DNA from: an uncultured Oscillospiraceae bacterium
Lineage (GTDB): Bacteria > Bacillota > Clostridia > Oscillospirales > Ruminococcaceae
NCBI GenBank assembly: GCA_900543295.1
Contig: UQQY01000004.1
Location: 1 to 34,862, forward strand
Length of the DNA stretch: 34,862 nt
Direction: 5' to 3'
This document shows, in pieces, positions 16,808-25,004 of the stretch. The notes beneath the pieces were generated by a model. That model did not search any database, was not told the origin of the DNA, and was given only the letters and a program-made list of their open reading frames with translations. Both the position numbers and the translations under genes were made by a program. The number at the start of each line of letters is the position of its first letter. Position 1 is the first letter of the stretch.

Positions 16808-17605
16808 TTATTTTCCCATATCAGAAAGCGCTTTTTCAGCTTCCGCCTTCGTATCCTCCAGCCATTCCTGATCGCCCTCCTGCAATTCCGCAGCGAGCGC
16901 GTCACGCTCTATCGCGTGCAGCTCCTCCGCCGTATAGGTTTTCGAGGCGATCCATTCCTGCCCATATTCACTCTCAAAATAAAAGCTGTAATACGCGGGT
17001 TCCATATCCCGTTTCGCAAGGATTTCCTGCACCTCCTTTGCAATGCGTGCCGCCTCCTCAGGCGTAAGCGTTTCACATACAATCCGCATGTTAAGTATAC
17101 CGCCCATATGGCGGATCGCCTGCATCGAAAAGGAAAGATCGAGCGGAAAATCATCATAGTTAATATCCGATTGCTTTTCACTCCAGTCGAATATGGAAAA
17201 TGCCTCTTTTACACCTGATACCTCTTTTAACAATGAATCTATTCTGTCTGTATATTCTCCGCTTAACCGGGTCAGCGTATTGCTGCGCTGCTCTATATCT
17301 CTCTCATAGGTGTCATGCGTCACATTCATACCGTCGTGCGTAGCAATATAAAACGTCGTATCCTCACTTTCCGGCGCAGATACCATCACGGTGTATACGC
17401 TGAACTTAAAGTTATAACTCACTTCTACAATATTGAGATCAAGCTCCGGATATGTTTCTTCCACATAGTGCTTTGCCGTGGATTTCGCCATCAGCATGAC
17501 AAGCGGATTTCCGGTAAAGCTGAACGTAAGACTGCAGCAGAAAACAATCAGTCCGACCGCCAGAAGCCCCGCGCCGATTTTTAAAAACAATCTGCTCTTT
17601 TTCAC
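16808..17605 (-). CDS. YfjL-like membrane-anchored protein
   Basis: A 265-residue protein with one N-terminal helix (about residues 9-30) and a long extracytoplasmic part. The stretch GNPLVMLMAKSTAKHYVEE followed by YNFKFSVYTVMVSAPESEDT is the pattern of YfjL-like proteins of Firmicutes, whose function is unknown. The C-terminus (about 195-265) is helical and acidic. Its ATG overlaps the stop of the anti-sigma gene by 4 bases, so it belongs to the sigma operon and may sense or respond to the same envelope signal. The family call rests on pattern recognition only. Confidence 0.65.
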   Translation of the reverse strand: MKKSRLFLKIGAGLLAVGLIVFCCSLTFSFTGNPLVMLMAKSTAKHYVEETYPELDLNIVEVSYNFKFSVYTVMVSAPESEDTTFYIATHDGMNVTHDTYERDIEQRSNTLTRLSGEYTDRIDSLLKEVSGVKEAFSIFDWSEKQSDINYDDFPLDLSFSMQAIRHMGGILNMRIVCETLTPEEAARIAKEVQEILAKRDMEPAYYSFYFESEYGQEWIASKTYTAEELHAIERDALAAELQEGDQEWLEDTKAEAEKALSDMGK

Positions 17606-18129
17606 GATGTTTTCTCCTCCTTCTTAAATGCGAAGCGCAGCAAAAATCCGATCAGCAGACCTATCCCGATAAACGTTGCACAGATTAATCCAAACGCTGC
17701 GCCGCTTACAGCGCCACTTGTCCAGCTTGTATTTCCCGGCGCAAAGAAATAGCGCAGGAACACCGCCGTAAAGGTTGCGGCGGGCGCTATCCAGCACCAT
17801 TTTCTCAAAAGGAAATAGGCGCCTGCGCCAACAGCGGGGAACAGAATAAAATTATAAACCATTGTGAAGTCGTCCATCATAGCGGCGCCCGATACGACGC
17901 CGATTACCAGCACGGCGAGCACCAGCCAGAAAAGCCGTCGTCTGAGCCGTTTGAAGGATTTCACCTCATCCGGCATGACGGTCTGCTGCGGTTCGCCGGA
18001 GAGCAGCGCGCGGCAATCCTCACACGACTGCGTATGATGATATACCAGCGCGGCGCTCTCTTCGCTTGCCGCCTTGTCCTGTACCAATGGAATTAAGTCT
18101 CTTATGACTTCGCACGGGATTTTGTCCAT
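17602..18129 (-). CDS. Anti-sigma factor with zinc-binding N-terminus
   Basis: A 175-residue protein. The N-terminal 45 residues carry IPCEVIRDLIPLVQD and HHTQSCEDC, the His-x3-Cys-x2-Cys arrangement of ZAS/zf-HC2 anti-sigma factors. Four hydrophobic segments follow (from about residue 67 to the end), so it is a polytopic membrane protein. The gene overlaps the sigma factor gene by 28 bases, the usual layout of a cognate pair. It should hold the sigma factor at the membrane until an envelope signal releases it. Confidence 0.85.
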   Translation of the reverse strand: MDKIPCEVIRDLIPLVQDKAASEESAALVYHHTQSCEDCRALLSGEPQQTVMPDEVKSFKRLRRRLFWLVLAVLVIGVVSGAAMMDDFTMVYNFILFPAVGAGAYFLLRKWCWIAPAATFTAVFLRYFFAPGNTSWTSGAVSGAAFGLICATFIGIGLLIGFLLRFAFKKEEKTS

Positions 18130-18611
18130 TCAAAGCCCTCCTTTTTTAGTTCTTCCAAAAGCCAGCGCTTCATTCGAAATTCGATAACGCGGGCTGTGTT
18201 TTCGGCAATATCAAGCTTTTGCGCAATTTGGGCGTAAGAGTAGCCGTTCATTCGATACAGCAGAATCTGCCGCTCCCGCTCTTCCTTTTTCAAAAGCAGA
18301 CGCTTGACGGCGGCAAGCGTCTCCCTTTCGTCGAACGTATCCTCCGGCGAAAATTCCATATAGGAGCGAACCAGATATTCCTCAGGCGGACGTTTCTGCC
18401 GCCTGAGCTCCTGAAGCCAGAGATTGCGCGCAATGCCGAACAGCCACGTTTTGACAGAGGACTCGCCGCGAAAACGGTTGGCGCCGGTTATGGCGCGCAG
18501 GAACGTCTCCATCATGAGGTCCTCCGCATGATCTGCGCTGTGCGTTAAAAACAGAAGATACCGATAGAGATCCGCGGAATAGATCCGGTAAAGCTCTTCG
18601 GCCGACTGCAT
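18102..18611 (-). CDS. ECF-type RNA polymerase sigma factor
   Basis: A 169-residue sigma factor with region 2 (about residues 5-70; DHAEDLMMETFLRA, SSVKTWLFGIARN) and region 4 (about 105-160; NGYSYAQIAQKLDIAENTAR). Region 3 is missing, as in ECF sigma factors. The long hydrophobic partner directly downstream makes this a membrane-tethered envelope or peptide stress sigma. A possible autoregulated promoter lies about 65-90 bases upstream. The ATG is preceded by GGGGAGGGG. Confidence 0.92.
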   Translation of the reverse strand: MQSAEELYRIYSADLYRYLLFLTHSADHAEDLMMETFLRAITGANRFRGESSVKTWLFGIARNLWLQELRRQKRPPEEYLVRSYMEFSPEDTFDERETLAAVKRLLLKKEERERQILLYRMNGYSYAQIAQKLDIAENTARVIEFRMKRWLLEELKKEGFEWTKSRAKS

Positions 18612-18675
18612 TTGCGTCCCCTCCCCTCTGTTTGGAATGAATAAATACCGGAAAATCGATTTTCAACTGATTGGT

Positions 18676-18698
18676 CACGTAAAAACGAAAAATGTTAC
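18676..18698 (-). promoter_or_regulatory. Possible ECF-type autoregulated promoter
   Basis: On the minus strand GTAAC (18694-18698) plus a T-run is followed after 14 bases by CGTG (18676-18679). The AAC and CGT elements resemble ECF promoters, though the spacing is a little short. It lies 65-87 bases before the sigma factor start. Confidence 0.35.
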
Positions 18699-18795
18699 AA
18701 GAATTTTCTTTTATTTAATACGAACTTTCCCGATTGAGTCCGATACGAAAGTGTTAAGACTTTATCGATGCGTTTAAATCGCCTGTTTTTCCTCT

Positions 18796-18824
18796 TTGCA
18801 TTGCAGCATAGCGGCATATATGAT
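18796..18824 (+). promoter_or_regulatory. Promoter of the GNAT gene
   Basis: TTGCAT (18796-18801), 17-base spacer, TATGAT (18819-18824), 40 bases before the ATG at 18864. The rest of the 252-base gap between the sigma factor and GNAT genes (18699-18795) is AT-rich with no clear feature. Confidence 0.55.
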
Positions 18825-18863
18825 ACACTTTTGAGCAAGGAATAAAAGCAAGAGGAAAACAAT

Positions 18864-19385
18864 ATGAAAATCAGAAAAGGCTCCTGGCGGGACCTTGACG
18901 CGATCGCTGCACTATACGAGGAGCTGAACAACTATCTGGAATGTCACACCAACTACCCCGGATGGAAAAAAGGCGTCTATCCAATTCGCGAGGATGCTAT
19001 TCAGGGCGTTTCGGAACAAAGTCTTTTCGTCATGCTGAAAAGCGAACGTGTTATCGGAACGTTTATTTTAAATCATCATTCTGAAGACGGCTATAAAACA
19101 GCAGACTGGAACAGCAATTTCGACGACAGGGACGTCTTTATTGTGCATACGCTCGCCGTACATCCAGATTTCCTGCATCAGGGGATCGGAAAAAGACTTT
19201 TAGAATTTGCAGTCGATTATTCTGTACATATGAAAATGAAGGCCATACGGTTAGATGTTTATGAAAAAAACATTCCCGCAATACGCCTGTATGAAAGGAC
19301 GGGATTTGAATATATCGATACGGTCGACTTGGGCTACAGTATGTATGGACTGGATCTATATCAACTGTACCAGCGCCTGTTATAA
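18864..19385 (+). CDS. GNAT family N-acetyltransferase
   Basis: A 173-residue acetyl-CoA-dependent acetyltransferase. The acetyl-CoA site is visible as VHPDFLHQGIGKRLLEFA, preceded by the strand DVFIVHTLAV; the family's end pattern NIPAIRLYERTGFEYIDTV follows. The substrate cannot be read from sequence. AGAGG lies 8 bases before the ATG. It stands alone between its own promoter and a strong terminator shared with proS. Confidence 0.9.
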   Translation: MKIRKGSWRDLDAIAALYEELNNYLECHTNYPGWKKGVYPIREDAIQGVSEQSLFVMLKSERVIGTFILNHHSEDGYKTADWNSNFDDRDVFIVHTLAVHPDFLHQGIGKRLLEFAVDYSVHMKMKAIRLDVYEKNIPAIRLYERTGFEYIDTVDLGYSMYGLDLYQLYQRLL

Positions 19386-19394
19386 GAAGTATCG

Positions 19395-19436
19395 CAAAAA
19401 GCGCAGAGCATCATCTGCAAAAGATGATGCTCTGCG
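19395..19436. terminator. Convergent terminator between the GNAT gene and proS
   Basis: Perfect 15-base arms (19402-19416 and 19422-19436) around a 5-base loop. On the minus strand the hairpin is followed by CTTTTTGCG, a good tail for proS; on the plus strand TTCTGTT follows. Confidence 0.88.
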
Positions 19437-19455
19437 TTCTGTTCGCCTACAATTT

Positions 19456-20895
19456 TTAATACTGCCTGCCCCAGACGACCATGTGCTTGGCCGGCTTGCC
19501 GCAGCAGACGCATACGTCGGAGACGTGCTCCTCTTCAAACGGGATACAGCGGGACTTTACGCCGCCTGTCACATCTTTCAGCTTTTCTTCGCACTCTGTC
19601 TCGCCGCACCACATAGCGCGGATGAAGCCCGGATGGTTTGCCGCAATGTCCAGAAATTCTTCGTAGCTGTGTGCAGTAAAGGTCTTTTCCACAAGATTGT
19701 TCTTCGCCTTTTCGTAAAGCGCGCCGTGCACGTCGGAAAGCGCCTTTTCAATTTCCTCCGCAAGATTATCAAGGCTTACAAACAGCTTTTCACGGTTATC
19801 GCGGCGCACAAGCACGCACTGATTCTTCTCAATATCCTTCGGGCCGATCTCCAGGCGGAGCGGCACGCCTTTCATTTCATACTCGCTGAATTTCCAGCCC
19901 GGGGAGTTGTCCGTATCGTCAAGCTTGACGCGGAACCGCTTTTTAAGCGCATAAAACAGCTCGTTCGCCTTATCGAGCACGCCCGGCTTATGCATTGCGA
20001 TCGGAATGATCGCTACCTGAATCGGCGCAATTTTCGGAGGAAGCACCAGCCCGTTGTCGTCACCGTGCGTCATGATGATAGCGCCGATCATACGGGTCGA
20101 AACGCCCCACGAGGTCTGAAAAGGATATTTAAGCTGATTATCCTTGTCGGTGAACGTAATATCAAAGGCCTTCGCAAAGCCGTCGCCGAAGTAATGCGAG
20201 GTGCCGCCCTGAAGCGCCACGCCGTTGTGCATCATCGGCTCGATGGTATAGGTCTCCTCCGCGCCGGCAAATTTCTCCTTCTCGGTTTTCTGTCCGACAA
20301 CGGCTGGGATGGCCAGCGTATCGCGGTAAAAATCCTCATAGCACCGGAGCATCCGCTGGGTTTCCTCGCGCGCCTCCTCCGCGGTGGCATGCATGGTATG
20401 CCCCTCCTGCCACAAAAACTCAGAGGTGCGCAGAAACGGGCGGGTGGTTTTCTCCCAGCGCACAACACTGCACCACTGATTATAAAGCTTCGGCAGATCG
20501 CGGTAGGAATGAATGATATTCTTATAGTGCTCGCAGAACAGCGTTTCAGAGGTGGGACGAACGCAGAGCCGCTCGGTCAGCTTGCTCTCTCCTCCGTGTG
20601 TGACCCACGCAACCTCCGGCGCAAAGCCCTCGACGTGATCCTTTTCCCTCTGTAAAAGGCTTTCCGGAATAAACATCGGCATATATACATTTTCATGGCC
20701 AAGCTCTTTAAACCGTGCGTCCAGATCCTTCTGGATATTTTCCCAGATGGCGTAGCCGTAAGGCCGGATGACCATACAGCCCTTCACACTGGAATAATCG
20801 GCAAGCTCTGCTTTTTTGACAACATCGGTATACCATTTGGAAAAGTCAACGTCCATTGCGGTAATATCGTCGACCATTTTTTTCTGATCCGCCAT
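19456..20895 (-). CDS. proS: Prolyl-tRNA synthetase, short eukaryal/archaeal-like type
   Basis: A 479-residue class II synthetase that charges tRNA-Pro. Motif 2 is visible around WCSVVRWEKTTRPFLRTSEFLWQEGHT and motif 3 around the end of the catalytic core (SWGVSTRMIGAIIM). The editing insertion of the long bacterial type is absent; instead there is the anticodon-binding domain and a C-terminal zinc-like domain with CGETECEE, CVCCGKP and a final Tyr, typical of the archaeal-like form found in many Clostridia. The ATG at 20895 has AGGAG 9 bases upstream; the frame upstream of it is the leader. The leader is about 75 bases and shows no T-box. Confidence 0.96.
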   Translation of the reverse strand: MADQKKMVDDITAMDVDFSKWYTDVVKKAELADYSSVKGCMVIRPYGYAIWENIQKDLDARFKELGHENVYMPMFIPESLLQREKDHVEGFAPEVAWVTHGGESKLTERLCVRPTSETLFCEHYKNIIHSYRDLPKLYNQWCSVVRWEKTTRPFLRTSEFLWQEGHTMHATAEEAREETQRMLRCYEDFYRDTLAIPAVVGQKTEKEKFAGAEETYTIEPMMHNGVALQGGTSHYFGDGFAKAFDITFTDKDNQLKYPFQTSWGVSTRMIGAIIMTHGDDNGLVLPPKIAPIQVAIIPIAMHKPGVLDKANELFYALKKRFRVKLDDTDNSPGWKFSEYEMKGVPLRLEIGPKDIEKNQCVLVRRDNREKLFVSLDNLAEEIEKALSDVHGALYEKAKNNLVEKTFTAHSYEEFLDIAANHPGFIRAMWCGETECEEKLKDVTGGVKSRCIPFEEEHVSDVCVCCGKPAKHMVVWGRQY

Positions 20896-20974
20896 ATTGC
20901 GATTCTCCTGTTCTGTTCCGTTTTCTTCGCCGTGCCCCGCGCCGCAGGACGTTTGCACACAGGCGCTTTTTCGC

Positions 20975-21003
20975 ATTATAACACGAAACCATGACCTTTG
21001 CAA
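20975..21003 (-). promoter_or_regulatory. Promoter of proS
   Basis: TTGCAA (20998-21003), exactly 17 bases, TATAAT (20975-20980) on the minus strand, about 80 bases before the proS ATG. Confidence 0.75.
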
Positions 21004-21084
21004 GGTAAACGCGGCGCGATAAAACCAATTAGCGCCTAAATCCGCACACTTGCTTTGACGTATCAACCGTTTGACGGAAATCAA

Positions 21085-21112
21085 TGGACTTTGCATCAAA
21101 ATCTGTTATAAT
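21085..21112 (+). promoter_or_regulatory. Promoter of the LytTR operon
   Basis: TGGACT (21085-21090), 16-base spacer, TATAAT (21107-21112), about 80 bases before the ATG at 21191. It is divergent from the proS promoter; the 80 bases between the two -35 boxes hold no clear operator. Confidence 0.6.
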
Positions 21113-21190
21113 AAAAGAACAGAAAGCGCCTGTTTAAAACAATTCTTGTTTTTTATATCATGTACCAAGACAGAAGGAGCGGATGTTCGG

Positions 21191-21634
21191 ATGGACGTAC
21201 AAATTAAAATCGATCCGTCTGCCACGACCCCTTATCTAGAAATTCATACGGCGGCCGTTACCCCTGAAATTTCGGCGCTTATCAGCCGGATTGCAGCGGA
21301 GCCGTCCTCCGTCATGCTGCCCGGCTTCCGCGGAGAAGAGGTTATCCCGCTGTATCCGCCCCAGCTCGTCCGCATTTATACAGAGGATTCCAAGGTGATG
21401 GCCGATACGGATTTGGGAACGGTTTCGCTCAAGTACCGTTTGTACGAGCTGGCCGAACTGCTGACAGACCCATCGTTTCTGCGCATCTCAAACTCGGAGC
21501 TCATCAATTTTAAAAAAGTGCGGAGCATGAACATGAGTATATCCGGTACCATTTCCATCCTGTTGTCAAACGGTGCGAAAACGTATGTCTCCCGCCGGTA
21601 CGTTGCCAAGATCAAAACTTTTTTGGGACTGTGA
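21191..21634 (+). CDS. LytTR-domain DNA-binding regulator
   Basis: A 147-residue protein: a short N-terminal region (about 1-45) and a LytTR domain (about 46-147) with EVIPLYPPQLVRIYTEDSKV, LAELLTDPSFLRISNSELIN and RRYVAKIKTFLGL, the family pattern for binding DNA through beta strands. There is no receiver domain. Such stand-alone LytTR regulators are commonly encoded with a DUF3021 membrane protein, as here, and often control their own operon. The start at 21191 has AAGGAG 11 bases upstream; the longer open frame begins inside the promoter. Confidence 0.9.
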   Translation: MDVQIKIDPSATTPYLEIHTAAVTPEISALISRIAAEPSSVMLPGFRGEEVIPLYPPQLVRIYTEDSKVMADTDLGTVSLKYRLYELAELLTDPSFLRISNSELINFKKVRSMNMSISGTISILLSNGAKTYVSRRYVAKIKTFLGL

Positions 21635-21643
21635 GGTGCCGTC

Positions 21644-22441
21644 ATGTCAAAAAAACTGTTTTTACGTATACTGCACGTATGCATCCGCATTGCCGTCTGC
21701 GGCCTTGGCTGCATGATGCTGACAGCGGCGATAGCTGTGGTGGCCGCCCCCGATCAGTCCCTGACGCAGGCGGCAAGCAAATCCTTTTTGCAGAATGAGA
21801 CGCCGCTTTTAAAAGATCAGCCCGATTTTTCACCGGAGGAAGCCGTGCTTTGGAAAAAGTCTTCCTACGGCGCAGCCGGCTACAGCAGAATGATTCCTGC
21901 GCACTATTTCCCGCTGTTTCCCGCCGTTGCGGCAAAGGCAAACTTTTCGCCGCTTATGCAATTTATCCTGCAAAGCGGCGCGTGTATTCTGATCGCCGCC
22001 GGCGGCTTTATCATCCGGCGAACGGAACGCAGCTCCCGCTTAAAGTTCTGGAGCAAATATCTTCTGACGGTGGGGACGCTGTTTTTCTCCATTTTGCCCC
22101 TTGCTCTTTTAATGGATTTATTCTCCGCCTGTCAGGCGCGTATCGTGCTTCCTGTTTTGGCGGTTCTGTTCCCCTTCCTTGTCTTACTTATCAAAACGGC
22201 GGCGGACCGCCGTTCGTTCATCCGAAACGCAGAACGGACGATTGCAAGCGAAAAAAAGCCGGACTATCTGCAAATACCCGACGCGCTCACCATACGCACC
22301 ACAAAAGAATTCTGCAAAGGATATTTTTCGGACTTCGCGGTTGTAGCTAAGCGCTTCCTGTTAGTCGCTGTGTCTATTCTTGGATTCCTCTTCGCGGTCA
22401 ATCTGTTGCTCTCCGGGCCGCTGCTCTTTAGCGGAATTTGA
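21644..22441 (+). CDS. Unknown polytopic membrane protein in LytTR operon
   Basis: I do not recognise this 265-residue protein. It has hydrophobic segments at about residues 10-32, 103-122, 133-155, 165-185 and 238-260. Between the first two lies an extracytoplasmic loop of about 70 residues with FSPEEAVLWKKSSYGAAGYS, and between the fourth and fifth a charged cytoplasmic loop. It starts 9 bases after the LytTR stop and ends 20 bases before the DUF3021 gene, so it is part of that operon. Many LytTR/DUF3021 pairs lack a gene here, which makes it a candidate third component. Confidence 0.75.
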   Translation: MSKKLFLRILHVCIRIAVCGLGCMMLTAAIAVVAAPDQSLTQAASKSFLQNETPLLKDQPDFSPEEAVLWKKSSYGAAGYSRMIPAHYFPLFPAVAAKANFSPLMQFILQSGACILIAAGGFIIRRTERSSRLKFWSKYLLTVGTLFFSILPLALLMDLFSACQARIVLPVLAVLFPFLVLLIKTAADRRSFIRNAERTIASEKKPDYLQIPDALTIRTTKEFCKGYFSDFAVVAKRFLLVAVSILGFLFAVNLLLSGPLLFSGI

Positions 22442-22461
22442 ACAGAAAGAAGGGTATTGTT

Positions 22462-23025
22462 ATGCAGTCGTTTCTGAAGCGGTTGGGCATAGGCCTTTTA
22501 TGCGGAATGTGCGCGCTTGCACTCTGCCTGATCGTACTCTCGATTACAATTGGAAAGGGCGCCTTATATGTGTCCTTTCCCGCTATTGTCCGTTTCTTTG
22601 GAACGGACAGTGCAAAAGCAATTTATTTGTCCACCGTACTGCTCTTTCTTTGCTACGGCGCGGTGGGGGCGATATGCCGAACTGTTTTTCTGTCGGAGCA
22701 TCTCTCTCTTTTCGCACAGTGTGTCTGCGCGTTTCTTCCAACCGCCGCAGCGCTTATGCTCACAGCCTTTTTCTGCGGCAAATTTACCCCGTCTGTGCTT
22801 TTTATCGTTTTAACCGGCTGTGCAGCGCTTTACACGGCGATATGGGGGCTTCGCACCTGGCGGTGGAAATGCCGGGTAGGCGAGATCAATCTGCTGCTGC
22901 CGGAGGCGTCAAAGCGACGCCATACGCTTTGGGGAACCACTTTGGGGACGTTTTTCTCCACGATTCTGTTATGGAGCGCCGCCTTTCTTTTCGGTGCCGC
23001 GGCGCTGCTTCTGCTGATGCTGTAG
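22462..23025 (+). CDS. DUF3021-like membrane protein
   Basis: A 187-residue protein with four to five hydrophobic segments, the first pair at about residues 6-28 and 51-71. The size, the opening MQSFLKRLGIGLLCGMC and the place behind a LytTR gene fit DUF3021, where the membrane protein is thought to restrain the LytTR regulator. The C-terminal part (RWKCRVGEINLLLPEASKRR and then another helix) is longer than in the simplest members. AAGGG lies 7 bases before the ATG. The operon ends with a strong terminator directly after this gene. Confidence 0.7.
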   Translation: MQSFLKRLGIGLLCGMCALALCLIVLSITIGKGALYVSFPAIVRFFGTDSAKAIYLSTVLLFLCYGAVGAICRTVFLSEHLSLFAQCVCAFLPTAAALMLTAFFCGKFTPSVLFIVLTGCAALYTAIWGLRTWRWKCRVGEINLLLPEASKRRHTLWGTTLGTFFSTILLWSAAFLFGAAALLLLML

Positions 23026-23035
23026 TTCCGTAGCC

Positions 23036-23088
23036 TATAAAAGGGTGGCAAACAGCCGTAGGAACGGACTGTTTGCCACCCTTTTATA
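23036..23088. terminator. Convergent terminator, LytTR operon and acetyltransferase
   Basis: Perfect 20-base arms (23036-23055 and 23069-23088) with a 13-base loop. The arms begin with TATAAAA and end with TTTTATA, so it works for both strands. It sits between the DUF3021 stop and the stop of the acetyltransferase on the other strand. Confidence 0.9.
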
Positions 23089-23095
23089 CCCGCTT

Positions 23096-23695
23096 TTAGA
23101 CGGGACGCGCCGGTTCTGCAATCCGTTCAATGAAGTGCTGGGGATATTTCTTCCAGTATTTTTGGTACACTCTCTCATCTTGTCCGTCTAAATTCCGTTG
23201 ATACATCCGAAACGTTACTTCCGTATTTTTCGGCTGCCAATGTTCCACATAAGAATATCGATAGGTCATGTGAAGCTTTTGCATCACTCTGCCGCTTCCC
23301 GGATTGCGGAGATCGTGGGTCGCCGTAATATAGGGAATCCCATCCTTTTTCGCCTGTTCAATCAGCGCGGCTCCAGCCTCCGTTGCAAATCCCCGGTTCC
23401 AAAACGTATGATGAAAGCCATATCCTAAATCCCGGCTTTCGTCCCCGCTTAAACAGATATAGCCGATCAGAGCGTTTTTCTCTCTCAGGCAGACCGCATA
23501 ACGATACCCTGTATCCGGCAGAATAAAACGCTGAACGAGAAAATCGCGTGCTTCCGCAAGCGAGACAACCGGAAACCACGGAAGAAATGTATTGGTTGTT
23601 TGATCGCCAAAAAGGAAAAACGCCGCTTCGGCATCTTCTTCAGAAAAGGGACGCAGACACAGTCTGTTGGTATAAAGAACCGGATTCTCACACAT
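23096..23695 (-). CDS. GNAT acetyltransferase, RimJ/RimL type
   Basis: A 199-residue protein of the Acetyltransf_3 group. It opens with LYTNRLCLRPFSEEDAEAAF, the standard entry of RimJ/RimL enzymes, and has the acetyl-CoA loop YGFHHTFWNRGFATEAGAAL. The C-terminal 35 residues (DERVYQKYWKKYPQHFIE) extend beyond the domain. These enzymes acetylate protein N-termini, amino sugars or small molecules; the substrate here is unknown. GAGGAGG precedes the ATG. No clear promoter was seen in the 74 bases upstream. Confidence 0.88.
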   Translation of the reverse strand: MCENPVLYTNRLCLRPFSEEDAEAAFFLFGDQTTNTFLPWFPVVSLAEARDFLVQRFILPDTGYRYAVCLREKNALIGYICLSGDESRDLGYGFHHTFWNRGFATEAGAALIEQAKKDGIPYITATHDLRNPGSGRVMQKLHMTYRYSYVEHWQPKNTEVTFRMYQRNLDGQDERVYQKYWKKYPQHFIERIAEPARPV

Positions 23696-23726
23696 CAGGC
23701 ATCCTCCTCGCTAAATGATACAAGAA

Positions 23727-23765
23727 GAGGCTCATCCTACTCTCTTCCAGTTTGGGATGAGCCTC
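23727..23765. terminator. Hairpin between glycosyltransferase and acetyltransferase genes
   Basis: GAGGCTCATCC (23727-23737) and GGATGAGCCTC (23755-23765) pair perfectly over 11 bases with a 17-base loop. On the minus strand, where it would end the glycosyltransferase gene, the tail is only TTCTTG, so it may act as a weak terminator or processing site. The T-rich side faces the plus strand, which has no gene ending here. Confidence 0.5.
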
Positions 23766-23769
23766 GCTT

Positions 23770-24792
23770 TTATTTTTTGGATGAGCCTTTCACGCGCTCA
23801 ATCGTCTCAAGATAAATAGAACGCAACCTTTCTCCGACCGCACCAATACAGCGCTCCTGTGCGACGGCATAGCCTGCCTCAGTCAAATCGGGAAGCTTTT
23901 TCTCGAGAATTCCGCGCAGTTTTTCTTCAAAACCGTCAATCGAATCAGCCTTATAGACGTTTTTCCCATCCTCAAGCCATTCCTCATAAATCGGAATATC
24001 CCGGATCAAAACATTCTGCCTGGCGGCAAGCGCCTCCAGCAGGACGATTCCCTCTGTTTCTTCATATGTAGGGAAGAAAAAGCAGTCCGCCCCCCAATAA
24101 GCTGTCCGCAGAACAGCGCCGTCAACATAGCCCGGGAAATGCAGGTTCGGAAGCTTGGTACGCACCGCCCTGCGAATCTTCGGCGGAACGCTCCACAAGG
24201 ACGTATAGCCAAACCAGACAAACTGATATTCCGGCATACGTTTTGCAAGCTCTACAAAATCGAGGATGCCCTTGCGCTCAATCCACAGCCCGACGCTCAT
24301 TACAATTTTATCATCCGGCTTAAAGCCGAACTTTTTGCGAAAATCCCCATCTTCCTGCGGTGCTTTTTGATAAAACGAAAGGTCGATCCCATTCGAGCAG
24401 GGATAAATCGGCTGTTCGATTCCATATCGTTCGATCAGACGCTTCGAATACGGCGTCGGTGTAATCAGACAATCTCCTGAGCGATAGCAGGAGCACAGCC
24501 ACTTTTTAAACAGCGGTGCGACCGCATTTGCGCAAAGATAGGAATTTTTAAAATCCTCCACTGTGCTGTGCGCATGATATACCACAGGAATTCCCTGTTT
24601 TCTCGCCTTGCGGGCAAGGTGGCGGGACTTCGGCAAAATCGTATTGATGTGAATCAGATCGACCGGCTCTTTTGGATCAATTGTCCATTCTACTCCCACT
24701 TCTTCAAGCGCACGGATCTGATGGCTGCGGGCCTTTCCGACGCCGGATTTTCCGAGAAGATTCATTGCCTCTGTATACAGAAGTACCTTCAT
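23770..24792 (-). CDS. GT4 glycosyltransferase, likely diacylglycerol glucosyltransferase
   Basis: A 340-residue GT-B fold enzyme of family 4. The N-terminal half has NLLGKSGVGKARSHQIRALE and VDLIHINTILPKS; the C-terminal half has the donor site SVGLWIERKGILDFVELAK and the EETEGIVLLE motif (E-x7-E). The GKSGVGKA opening is shared with Firmicutes enzymes that add glucose to diacylglycerol to make membrane glycolipid anchors, so that is the best guess. The ATG at 24792 (MKVLLYTEAMNL) has AAGGAG 8 bases upstream. It is preceded by its own promoter and a structured leader. Confidence 0.85.
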   Translation of the reverse strand: MKVLLYTEAMNLLGKSGVGKARSHQIRALEEVGVEWTIDPKEPVDLIHINTILPKSRHLARKARKQGIPVVYHAHSTVEDFKNSYLCANAVAPLFKKWLCSCYRSGDCLITPTPYSKRLIERYGIEQPIYPCSNGIDLSFYQKAPQEDGDFRKKFGFKPDDKIVMSVGLWIERKGILDFVELAKRMPEYQFVWFGYTSLWSVPPKIRRAVRTKLPNLHFPGYVDGAVLRTAYWGADCFFFPTYEETEGIVLLEALAARQNVLIRDIPIYEEWLEDGKNVYKADSIDGFEEKLRGILEKKLPDLTEAGYAVAQERCIGAVGERLRSIYLETIERVKGSSKK

Positions 24793-24998
24793 TGTTATTT
24801 CTCCTTTTTGATTTATGACGCTTTTTCCGCATGCCGTTTTTTCGGCGCGCATCGCAGCAAAGGCATACGCCCTGCTGCAAGTCCCCCAACGCTTTCGACG
24901 ATCGAAAGCGTTTCCAACATGAGCCGCTGTCATACCGCAGGCTTTGGCGTTCAAAGGGACTTGACTTGTCTATCTCTCGTCCGGAAAACCGGACTTCT
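24793..24998 (-). ncRNA. Structured 5' leader of the glycosyltransferase gene, class unknown
   Basis: From the predicted start near 24998 to the ATG at 24792 the minus-strand RNA can form, in order: a 6-bp hairpin with a 4-base loop (24979-24994); an 8-bp closing stem (24956-24963 with about 24878-24885) that encloses an imperfect hairpin (24922-24943) and a perfect 11-bp hairpin with a 3-base loop (24888-24912); then a hairpin with 6+3 pairs (24854-24878); and a hairpin with an A6 loop (24828-24849). This is a multi-branch junction followed by an expression platform-like region before AAGGAG. I recognise no T-box, TPP, SAM, c-di-GMP or other known class signature. No open frame of quality lies in it. 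Confidence 0.5.
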
Positions 24999-25004
24999 GT
25001 CAAA

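Noticed and set aside
18695..18931. Minus-strand open frame of 78 codons between the sigma factor and GNAT genes
   Set aside because: It overlaps the start of the GNAT gene and both promoters, has no ribosome site and has no recognisable domain.
19255..20655. Plus-strand open frame of 466 codons
   Set aside because: It runs antisense through proS, which is certain; its residues are rich in Arg/His/Leu as expected for a shadow frame.
24793..24998. T-box, SAM, TPP, c-di-GMP or similar known riboswitch
   Set aside because: None of the conserved sequence boxes I know for these classes is present, so the leader is left unassigned.
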